Source: Candidatus Uhrbacteria bacterium
GTDB taxonomy: Bacteria > Patescibacteriota > Patescibacteriia > JACQSD01
DNA length: 15,634 nt
NCBI GenBank assembly: GCA_016206165.1
Contig: JACQSD010000068.1
Span: 1-15,634, forward strand
Reading direction: 5' to 3'
The notes below the pieces were generated by a model that did not search any database, was not told the origin of the DNA, and saw only the letters and a program-made list of their open reading frames with translations. Position 1 is the first letter of the stretch, and each line of letters starts with the position of its first letter. The position numbers and the translations under genes are program-made. Below, one piece after another: positions 6,586 through 12,086 of the stretch.

Positions 6586-6604
6586 ACCCCGTGAGAAGTT
6601 CTAG

Positions 6605-6631
6605 GCAGAAAAATTGATTCAATTTTTCTGC
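6605..6631. promoter_or_regulatory. Perfect 13-bp inverted repeat before the glycan operon
   Basis: GCAGAAAAATTGA and its exact reverse complement TCAATTTTTCTGC are separated by one base, about 20 bases upstream of the first operon gene. The one-base centre suggests a dimeric-repressor operator, although an RNA hairpin with a TTGATTCAA apex is also possible. It lies within the predicted leader. Confidence 0.6.
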
Positions 6632-6668
6632 GTCGTACTGAACATTAATGATTAAGAGGATGAGCTAT

Positions 6669-6697
6669 CGTATATCGCTCAACGCCTACCCCATCAA
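6669..6697 (-). promoter_or_regulatory. Possible promoter of the glycan operon
   Basis: On the minus strand TTGATG (6692-6697) and TATACG (6669-6674) are 17 bases apart. Transcription would begin near 6662, giving a leader of about 77 nt that contains the 13-bp inverted repeat. The match to consensus is moderate. Confidence 0.4.
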
Positions 6698-6752
6698 CAA
6701 AAACAAACTTCTAACGGGGCATAGTAAAGAATCGTACCAGAAAGAATGCCTC

Positions 6753-6781
6753 TTGACAAACGCGGAAAAACAGGGTACGGT
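6753..6781 (+). promoter_or_regulatory. Sigma-70-type promoter of the four-helix membrane protein gene
   Basis: TTGACA (6753-6758), a 17-base spacer and TACGGT (6776-6781) form a promoter about 50 bases upstream of the gene's start. The -35 box is consensus and the -10 box follows TAnnnT. Confidence 0.65.
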
Positions 6782-6837
6782 CGAGTGTTCCTGGTCTTGT
6801 TCGCACATTCCCACAACCAATCTCCGGAGGTAATCTC

Positions 6838-7314
6838 ATGAGCAAGCGCATTGAACGAATCCGTGTGTTCCTCGGACGGCTGCGGGAGCATGTCCCGCGT
6901 CGACTGGACGACTCGTACACGTGGGCATTTTGGAGCGCGGCGGCCACGTCGCTCTACCTCATGCTTTCGGTAGCCGCAGAGGCGCTCCAGGTCACGATCG
7001 ACGGCAACCCGCACAAGGTCGGGAAACCGATCATGTGGGTGAACGCGATCATCCTCATCGCCTACGTCGCGATCAAGGAGATCCATCGCGCGACCGCGGA
7101 GGATTTCCATTCGACGAAGATCGGCAGGTTCTTCGTCGGACTCTGGTGGCTCGAGACAGCGATAATCGCGGTGCTCGCCGATCTCTACCCCACCCGCTAC
7201 CTGTTCCCCGAAGACCTCGTTGACATTTTTATCACGGTCGTCGGAGTACTCGTGCTTGGGGACCTCTCAAAGGGGTTGATCGAGGGGCACCAGCGGAAGA
7301 CGAAGAAGAAGTGA
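6838..7314 (+). CDS. Uncharacterised four-helix membrane protein
   Basis: A 158-residue protein with no family I recognise. It begins with a basic amphipathic region (MSKRIERIRVFLGRLREHVPR), which points to a cytoplasmic N-terminus, followed by four likely transmembrane helices at about 29-50, 65-81, 97-116 and 127-143, and a lysine-rich cytoplasmic tail (HQRKTKKK). Short loops carry a few charged residues but no catalytic motif. The start is fixed by the strong Shine-Dalgarno GGAGGT at 6826-6831, six bases upstream of the ATG. The gene stands alone on the plus strand, divergent from the glycan operon and convergent with the glutamate dehydrogenase gene. G/C-ending codons dominate, unlike in the neighbouring minus-strand genes. 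Strong signals suggest good expression. Confidence 0.85.
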   Translation: MSKRIERIRVFLGRLREHVPRRLDDSYTWAFWSAAATSLYLMLSVAAEALQVTIDGNPHKVGKPIMWVNAIILIAYVAIKEIHRATAEDFHSTKIGRFFVGLWWLETAIIAVLADLYPTRYLFPEDLVDIFITVVGVLVLGDLSKGLIEGHQRKTKKK

Positions 7315-7330
7315 TTGCGAGCTCACGCAA

Positions 7331-7366
7331 GAGCCCCGCTCCAGTCGTATGACTGGGGCGGGGCTC
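7331..7366 (+). terminator. Long GC-rich hairpin after the membrane protein gene
   Basis: Sixteen bases starting GAGCCCCGC pair with 7351-7366 across a GTAT loop, with one G-T wobble. The following ATAAATTATTT is A/T-rich but is not a clean T-run, so termination efficiency is uncertain. It lies between two convergent genes and could serve both. Confidence 0.75.
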
Positions 7367-7419
7367 ATAAATTATTTCCGTGATCATCCGTGTCGTCAAA
7401 TATCCGTGACATCTGTGCC

Positions 7420-8691
7420 TTAGACCATCCCGCGCAACTCCATTGCTCGCGCAATCCGCTCAATCGCCACACAGTACGCTCCCATCCGGAGCGTTGTTTT
7501 TTTCTTCGCCGCCATTTCCCACACTTCGTTGAACGCTCGCACCATGATCGGTTTCAGCCGTGCATCAACCTCGGCTGCGGTCCAATAAAAATTCTGTAAA
7601 TTCTGCACCCACTCAAAATAACTCACCGTGACGCCACCCGCATTCGCAAGCACATCCGGAACAAGAATTATTTTCTTTCGCTTGAAGATTATGTCAGCAT
7701 CCGGCGTCGTTGGCCCATTGGCAAGCTCCAAAACGACCCGCGCTTTCACCTGTTTTGCATTCTGTTTCGTCAACTGATTCTCAAGCGCCGCAGGCACGAG
7801 CACGTCGCATGGTGTCGTCAGTAATTCCTCATTTGTCACTTGCGTAAAGTGCACGCAATCACAGACAGAGCCAATGCAATAGCACCCGTGGATTCTTCCG
7901 CGCTTCAATTTCGACGCCATGACATTTTCTGGATCCATACTCGTGCCATCGAGCGAAAGAATACCCCCTTGCGAATCAGAGAGACCAATGATCTGGTAGC
8001 CCGCCTTGTACGCAAAACGTGCAAAGTGATACCCGACATTCCCAAACCCCTGCACAATGACCCGCGTCTTTTTTGGATTGAGTTTCAACTTTTTCGCGAG
8101 CTCTTCCAAAACATAAAACCCGCCACGTCCGGTTGCTTCTTCACGGCCTTGACTTCCCCCGATCTCCAGCGGCTTGCCGGTCACGACTCCAGGAACATTG
8201 CATCCACGGATTTTTGAAAACTCGTCCATCATCCATGCCATCATGTGCGGATTTGTATTCACGTCGGGCGCCGGAATATCTTTTTCCGGACCAATGTAAT
8301 CATACAACGCACGGGTATATGCGCGGGTGAGACGTTCAAGTTCACCATGAGAGAGTTGTTTTGGATCAACGGTAATTCCCCCTTTCGCTCCACCATAGGG
8401 AATCCCGACTGTCGCGCACTTCACTGCCATCCAAAATGCAAGAGCCTTCACCTCGTTCAGATCTGTTGCTGGATGAAACCGAATGCCACCCTTGTATGGC
8501 CCCCGAGCGCCCGAGTACTGCACACGATAGCCATGAAAAGTTTCCGTCTTTTTATTATCCCTGACCACCGGAATTTCGACGTTCCAGATGTGTTCTGGCT
8601 TCTTTAAAGCAGCAACAAACTTCGGCTTAAGCTTGAGAAGCTTCGCGGCTGTTGTTAGATTCTTCATTGCGAAAATAAATGGATTTTGCAT
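7420..8691 (-). CDS. gdhA: Glutamate dehydrogenase (Glu/Leu/Phe/Val dehydrogenase family)
   Basis: A 423-residue NAD(P)-dependent enzyme that interconverts glutamate with 2-oxoglutarate and ammonia in the cytoplasm. Key segments are GPYKGGIRFHP (64-74), GGAKGG with the catalytic lysine at about 103, DIPAPDVNTNP with the catalytic aspartate at about 143, the Rossmann loop GFGNVG (215-220), PAALENQLT (300-308) and DVLANAGGVTVSYFEWVQN (346-364). The start at 8691 is preferred because the residues after it, NPF...A...AAKLL, align with the usual N-terminus of this family; 8727 would run into the divergent promoter. An unusual cluster, CYCIGSVCDC at 270-279, occupies a loop of the nucleotide domain that normally lacks cysteines. 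In a cell with few amino-acid pathways it may mainly feed nitrogen or carbon balance; this is an inference. Confidence 0.95.
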   Translation of the reverse strand: MQNPFIFAMKNLTTAAKLLKLKPKFVAALKKPEHIWNVEIPVVRDNKKTETFHGYRVQYSGARGPYKGGIRFHPATDLNEVKALAFWMAVKCATVGIPYGGAKGGITVDPKQLSHGELERLTRAYTRALYDYIGPEKDIPAPDVNTNPHMMAWMMDEFSKIRGCNVPGVVTGKPLEIGGSQGREEATGRGGFYVLEELAKKLKLNPKKTRVIVQGFGNVGYHFARFAYKAGYQIIGLSDSQGGILSLDGTSMDPENVMASKLKRGRIHGCYCIGSVCDCVHFTQVTNEELLTTPCDVLVPAALENQLTKQNAKQVKARVVLELANGPTTPDADIIFKRKKIILVPDVLANAGGVTVSYFEWVQNLQNFYWTAAEVDARLKPIMVRAFNEVWEMAAKKKTTLRMGAYCVAIERIARAMELRGMV

Positions 8692-8700
8692 AGGTATCGC

Positions 8701-8727
8701 AGTGTACCACAAACAAACACTTGACAA
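8701..8727 (-). promoter_or_regulatory. Possible promoter of glutamate dehydrogenase
   Basis: On the minus strand an extended -10, TGGTACACT (TACACT at 8701-8706), lies 15 bases from TTGTCA (8722-8727). The spacer is short, but the extended -10 could compensate. The -35 element is the complement of the -35 of the divergent gene, shifted by one base. Confidence 0.4.
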
Positions 8728-8749
8728 CAGTGCAAAAAAATTGTAGCCT
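8721..8749 (+). promoter_or_regulatory. Sigma-70-type promoter of the 388-residue protein gene
   Basis: TTGACA (8721-8726), a 17-base spacer and TAGCCT (8744-8749). Transcription would start near 8756, leaving a leader of close to 100 nt. Confidence 0.65.
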
Positions 8750-8853
8750 CATTTCTATACATGTGCTCGATGGTGTTTTCCAACTCAACCGAGTGTGCTG
8801 TATCTGAGGAACAGCAACGCTCACAACCGTGAAGAGAAAGGAGCGGGCGCACT

Positions 8854-10020
8854 ATGATGCGCGTTCTGAACACGAAAGAGTGGGCAACGGGGTTTGTGAC
8901 ACATGCTGATAAGCACTACCCCGTGCGCTACATGCCGGGAGCACACGGGAAGATTGCCCTTTATATTCCGGACGAGGAGACTCCGGAACGCAAGGGCTGC
9001 TTCTTCTGGTACAACAAGGCAGGACGCCATCGCCGTGGAGAAGCGAGGGCGAAGTATGGATTCTGGTCACGATACCCAGATCTCTACACGTTGTACAGGG
9101 GCATCATGAACATGCAGTGGAGGGGCGCGCTCGAAGTGGACGCGCTCATCGGGATCCTGAACGACCTTCAGGGAATCCACCTTGAGCTCTTCCTCTCACC
9201 GGACATGTCGCAAAAGACGGAGGAAGAGCTTCGTGTCAAGCTTGGTGGGCACGTCCGCGTGCTGCGCGCCGCATTCGATCTGCGAAAAGTGGAAGCACTC
9301 CAGCAGATCCGATGCGTCTTCATTCTTCGCGACAAGCGAGACCGGAAGAACATCGCAGTGCTCCAGACGCGGAACCTCGCAGCACAGGCACGCATCGCCT
9401 GCCGCATCGAGGATTCACGAAACGTCGCTGCCGCAATCGGCTACTACCGCGGACTCGTGCGACGGCTCATCGTCTGTTCGGAGATGATCGTCGATGATGC
9501 ACTCACGAAGCTTCGGAAGGCAACCGCGAACCCGAGGCGTATCGTGCAGACGACGCTCACATCGAGCTGGTTGGACGCGCGACAGCTCACGTTGCCACCG
9601 TTCACCACAACAAGTGGATTCGTCTGTGAGGAGATCCATGGGGCAGCACAGCTCCTCGCCGAGGGGCCGGCAAAGACTGACGAAGCGCTCACGATCGCAC
9701 GGAGGGCGATCGAGGGGCTCCGCCTGAAGCAGATACGCGCGCAGCTCGAGCGCGCGCTCTTCGGACTCTCGGAGGCGAATGCGAACGGTGGGATGACGGA
9801 TGGGCGTCGTAAAAACGTCCTCCAGATCATCGATGCCGAGCTCATGAACCTCGATTCGAGGAGGATCACGGAAGCGGGGTTCAAGAAGCCGGTCCGGAGC
9901 GACGTTGTCACCCATCTCCGTACAGTAAGAAATCTCCTCGCTACCAAGGAGGCCAGCAAGGAGAGGAAGACGATCGAAAACGCGAAGGAGACACTGAAGG
10001 AGGCCGTGGCACTCCTGTAA
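8854..10020 (+). CDS. Uncharacterised 388-residue soluble protein
   Basis: I do not recognise a family. The protein lacks a signal peptide and membrane helices. The first ~80 residues are rich in aromatic residues, glycine and basic residues (RYMPGAHGKIALYIPDEE, FFWYNKAGRHRRGEARAKYGFWSRY); the rest appears mostly alpha-helical and arginine-rich, with a lysine/glutamate-rich C-terminal helix (KEASKERKTIENAKETLKE). The basic character would allow nucleic-acid binding, but no defined motif supports this. ATG 8854 is chosen over 8857 because AAAGGAG at 8837-8843 is 10 bases upstream, at the long end of useful spacing. It is a single-gene unit with its own promoter and terminator, and its codons mostly end in G or C. 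It contains none of the tandem repeats seen in the minus-strand genes. Confidence 0.88.
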   Translation: MMRVLNTKEWATGFVTHADKHYPVRYMPGAHGKIALYIPDEETPERKGCFFWYNKAGRHRRGEARAKYGFWSRYPDLYTLYRGIMNMQWRGALEVDALIGILNDLQGIHLELFLSPDMSQKTEEELRVKLGGHVRVLRAAFDLRKVEALQQIRCVFILRDKRDRKNIAVLQTRNLAAQARIACRIEDSRNVAAAIGYYRGLVRRLIVCSEMIVDDALTKLRKATANPRRIVQTTLTSSWLDARQLTLPPFTTTSGFVCEEIHGAAQLLAEGPAKTDEALTIARRAIEGLRLKQIRAQLERALFGLSEANANGGMTDGRRKNVLQIIDAELMNLDSRRITEAGFKKPVRSDVVTHLRTVRNLLATKEASKERKTIENAKETLKEAVALL

Positions 10021-10043
10021 CGCGTTCACAACCAAAAACCAAG

Positions 10044-10077
10044 CGACCCCCACCAGGCAACTGGTGCGGGGTCGTTT
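10044..10077 (+). terminator. GC-rich hairpin terminator after the 388-residue protein gene
   Basis: CGACCCC-CACCAG (10044-10056) pairs with CTGGTGCGGGGTCG (10061-10074) around a GCAA tetraloop with one bulged base. The T-tract is short (TTT). Together with the position 24 bases after the stop codon this supports a rho-independent terminator. Confidence 0.75.
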
Positions 10078-10103
10078 CATATCATGAGACTGTAGAAAAA
10101 ATC

Positions 10104-10157
10104 GTAGGCGCAGGCTTTAGCCTGCGTTCCATTGCGCAACCTAAAGGTTGCGGCTAC
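10104..10157. repeat. REP/BIME-like element: two adjacent palindromes within an outer inverted repeat
   Basis: CGCAGGCTTTAGCCTGCG (10109-10126) and CGCAACCTAAAGGTTGCG (10135-10152) are each palindromes with 8-bp arms. They are bounded by GTAGGCGCA on the left and TGCGGCTAC on the right, which are inverted copies with one mismatch. This paired-hairpin form resembles bacterial REP doublets moved by RAYT (TnpA_REP) transposases. No such transposase is in the window. The element lies between convergent genes, where such elements usually sit. Confidence 0.75.
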
Positions 10158-10186
10158 CATTGTTTTGCTTTTTTTACACTCTCATC

Positions 10187-10207
10187 TTACGAAGTTGAAC
10201 TTCGTAA
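10187..10207. repeat. Palindrome TTACGAAGTT-G-AACTTCGTAA
   Basis: Ten-base perfect arms around a single central base lie 14 nt beyond the stop of the Mur ligase gene and about 30 bases after the REP-like doublet. It could be a further mobile palindromic repeat, or part of a 3' end signal for the Mur ligase gene, which is read from the opposite strand. Confidence 0.65.
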
Positions 10208-10220
10208 CATTGCTCAAATG

Positions 10221-11573
10221 CTAGGGTTTTGCATATTGTCGGACGATTTGGCGAACAATCGCGCGTTCATCCCATGGTATCTTCTGCTTCCCGATTGCCA
10301 TTGAGGTTTCCGCTCCCTTGCCCGTGATCACCACAATATCACCGGGCTTCGCATGCTCAACTGCATACCGAATTGCTTCACCGCGATCGAATATCTTGAA
10401 AAAATTCTCCCCTTCTTTTTTCCCTCCCTCAACAGCACCTTTTGCAACCGCATCAATAATCGCATGCGGATCCTCACGCCATGGATCTTCGTTTGTGAGA
10501 ATCACCACGTCCGCATGTTCTGCGGCAATACGACCGAGGATTGGTCGCTTCTCGCGATCCCGCTCCCCTGTCGCGCCAAATACCGCATAGATTTTTGCTT
10601 CTGGCTTCTGGCTTCTCGCTATATGTAAAAATTTATACAGATGTTCGAATGCATTTGGCGTCACCGCGTAATCAATGAGCACAGTAAATGGTTGCCCTTC
10701 GTCGATCCGCTCCATGCGCCCGGGAACTGATTTCACGTTTGCGAGTGCGTTCTTGATTGCAAATGTGTTGACACCAAGAATTGATGCAACACTCACTGCG
10801 GCAAGCGCATTGGAAATATTCCATGTTCCTGGGAGCGGTAATTGAATAGTAACAACCTCGCCCTCCCCTCTCAATAACGGAGAGGGTAATCGCAAATTAA
10901 ACCGCGATGACCAACCATCGAGGACAATGTGATCAGCAGTAAGTGAGTATGTGAGTAAGTGAGTAAGTGAGGATTGAGAACTCCTTGTTGAATAACCGAT
11001 TTTCACGTCTGCCGGAAATTGTACATAATTATCAAACGTCGGATCGTCCATGTTCAACACCATTGCTTTTTTGACGCCAGATTTTTGATACGCAGTCGCG
11101 AGCGAGGCAAAAAGCTTCCCCTTCGCTGCGCGGTACCCCTCCATTGTTTTGTGATAATCAAGATGTTCGTGCGATGTATTTGTGATCACGGCAATATCAT
11201 ACTCCACTCCGAGCATGCGATGCTGATCGAGCGCGTGCGACGACGTTTCGACAACCGCGTACTGATCCCCGGCGTCCACCATCGCGCGGAGCGCGCGTTG
11301 TACTGCTAGTGATGAAAGTGAGGTCAGCTTTGTTTCATTGACGCGTTCCTTTCCGCCAATCCGAAAAAAAACAGTTGAGAGCATCCCGACCCTCTTGCCA
11401 CTTGATTCGAGGAGTTGTGTAATAAGGGACGAGGTTGTTGTCTTCCCATCGGTCCCCGTCACGCCAATCACAATAAGCTCCCGCGAAGGGTACCCAAACT
11501 TCCAGGCGGCATATCGGGCGCGGAGGATTCGATAGCGCTCAATCCATGATTGTGGGATAAATCTTCTCAACAT
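10221..11573 (-). CDS. MurE-like Mur ligase lacking the N-terminal uridine-binding domain
   Basis: A 450-residue ATP-dependent Mur ligase, probably joining the third amino acid to UDP-MurNAc-dipeptide in peptidoglycan synthesis, or acting on a related substrate. The P-loop GVTGTDGKTTT (37-47) begins near residue 37, whereas in typical MurE it follows a UDP-binding domain and lies past residue 100. Further motifs are ETSSHALDQHR (109-119), NTSHEHLDYH (132-141), the carbamylated-lysine site AAKGKLF (149-155), VPGRMERID (283-291), DYAVTPNAFE (301-310; His of the usual DYAHTP is Val), FGATGERDREKRP (332-344) and NEDPWREDP (361-369), where MurE enzymes have their amino-acid-selecting DNPR-type motif. 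Repeat-derived inserts lie at about 198-214, 228-241 and 317-327. The start at 11573 follows a GGGGGA run closely; the longer upstream frame crosses the divergent gene's promoter. Confidence 0.88.
   Translation of the reverse strand: MLRRFIPQSWIERYRILRARYAAWKFGYPSRELIVIGVTGTDGKTTTSSLITQLLESSGKRVGMLSTVFFRIGGKERVNETKLTSLSSLAVQRALRAMVDAGDQYAVVETSSHALDQHRMLGVEYDIAVITNTSHEHLDYHKTMEGYRAAKGKLFASLATAYQKSGVKKAMVLNMDDPTFDNYVQFPADVKIGYSTRSSQSSLTHLLTYSLTADHIVLDGWSSRFNLRLPSPLLRGEGEVVTIQLPLPGTWNISNALAAVSVASILGVNTFAIKNALANVKSVPGRMERIDEGQPFTVLIDYAVTPNAFEHLYKFLHIARSQKPEAKIYAVFGATGERDREKRPILGRIAAEHADVVILTNEDPWREDPHAIIDAVAKGAVEGGKKEGENFFKIFDRGEAIRYAVEHAKPGDIVVITGKGAETSMAIGKQKIPWDERAIVRQIVRQYAKP
10598..10618. 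repeat. In-frame heptamer repeat (CTTCTSG), three copies
   Basis: CTTCTGG twice and CTTCTCG once, encoding ARSQKPEA in the Mur ligase just before the conserved strand IYAVFGATG. Unit and orientation match the array at 826-853 in the GT4 gene, where the encoded peptide is ARSEKPEA. Confidence 0.9.
10866..10886. repeat. In-frame palindrome (CCCTCTC-N7-GAGAGGG)
   Basis: Seven-base perfect arms with a seven-base loop inside the Mur ligase gene encode the peptide SPLLRGEG. It lies 52 bases from the octamer array at 10939-10970 and interrupts the segment between the FNLRL strand and the VVTIQLPLPG strand. Confidence 0.7.
10939..10970. repeat. In-frame octamer repeat (GTAAGTGA), four copies
   Basis: Units GTAAGTGA, GTATGTGA, GTAAGTGA and GTAAGTGA with an exact period of eight inside the Mur ligase gene. 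The coding strand gives SSLTHLLTYSLT, a peptide with no counterpart in the central-domain consensus. Confidence 0.88.
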
Positions 11574-11605
11574 AGTCCCCCATGATACCGCAACAGAACA
11601 TTTTC

Positions 11606-11614
11606 TGCTATACT
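11606..11614 (+). promoter_or_regulatory. Extended -10 promoter of the surface-protein locus
   Basis: TGCTATACT matches the extended -10 form TGnTATAnT, with TATACT at 11609-11614, about 20 bases before the ATG at 11634. No convincing -35 box is seen at the expected distance. The leader would be very short. Confidence 0.5.
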
Positions 11615-11633
11615 TGAACAATTCGTAAACATT

Positions 11634-12086
11634 ATGAAACTCCTCATTCTTTTTCTCACTATCGCCATTTTTTGGGGCAGTAGCCTCACACAACAGCAAT
11701 CGATACGAGATTGTGGAGAGGGCTCATATCACACACCATCGCATGCAGACGAGTGTTTTGTGTCAAGCCTTCAATCCTGTACACCAACGAAGATGACGGT
11801 AAAGTCTGGCAGCGATGTCTATGGTTTAGCAACAAGTGGATCGGAAAACGGATGCGATGTGCAACTATCGATCATTAAAGGTGCGAGCGAAGATCTCGTA
11901 GACCATGAAGGCAAAACGGTCACGTGCACGCAAACGAACATGCAGGAATTCATAGAAGCATCACATAAAAAAGGGCAAGACGCGTTAGAGTTTCTCAACA
12001 ACTTGCGGCTCGGCATCATCGCATCGTCAATCGGTGATATCAATACGTGTACAGGCAGCCTCAAAGATTATTTCAACAGTCTATGA
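11634..12086 (+). CDS. Small secreted protein with six cysteines
   Basis: A 150-residue protein of unknown family. MKLLILFLTIAIFWGSSLTQ is a clear signal peptide or anchor with hydrophobic core at 3-14. The mature part has six cysteines (27, 41, 49, 74, 98, 139), an even number that would allow three disulfides after export, and a C-terminal half with likely helices (MQEFIEASHKKGQDALEFLNNL). No enzymatic motif is visible. No Shine-Dalgarno sequence precedes the ATG. The stop TGA overlaps the ATG of the next gene as ATGA, so the two are translated together and their products may work together at the cell surface. The gene is more A/T-rich than most of the window. Confidence 0.82.
   Translation: MKLLILFLTIAIFWGSSLTQQQSIRDCGEGSYHTPSHADECFVSSLQSCTPTKMTVKSGSDVYGLATSGSENGCDVQLSIIKGASEDLVDHEGKTVTCTQTNMQEFIEASHKKGQDALEFLNNLRLGIIASSIGDINTCTGSLKDYFNSL

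Noticed and set aside
6648..6833. 61-residue plus-strand open frame before the membrane protein gene
   Set aside because: It covers the promoter at 6753-6781 and has no ribosome-binding site, so it is probably a chance frame.
7376..7415. ATCCGTG-containing stretch after glutamate dehydrogenase that resembles a degenerate repeat
   Set aside because: The copies at 7386 and 7402 are 16 bases apart and the period is not regular, so it does not meet the standard used for the other arrays.
8761..8832. 23-codon upstream ORF in the leader of the 388-residue gene
   Set aside because: It starts about five bases after the predicted transcription start, has no Shine-Dalgarno sequence and shows no attenuator-like codon run.
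9415..10080. 221-residue minus-strand open frame
   Set aside because: It is antisense to the 388-residue gene, has no ribosome-binding site, and begins within the terminator hairpin.
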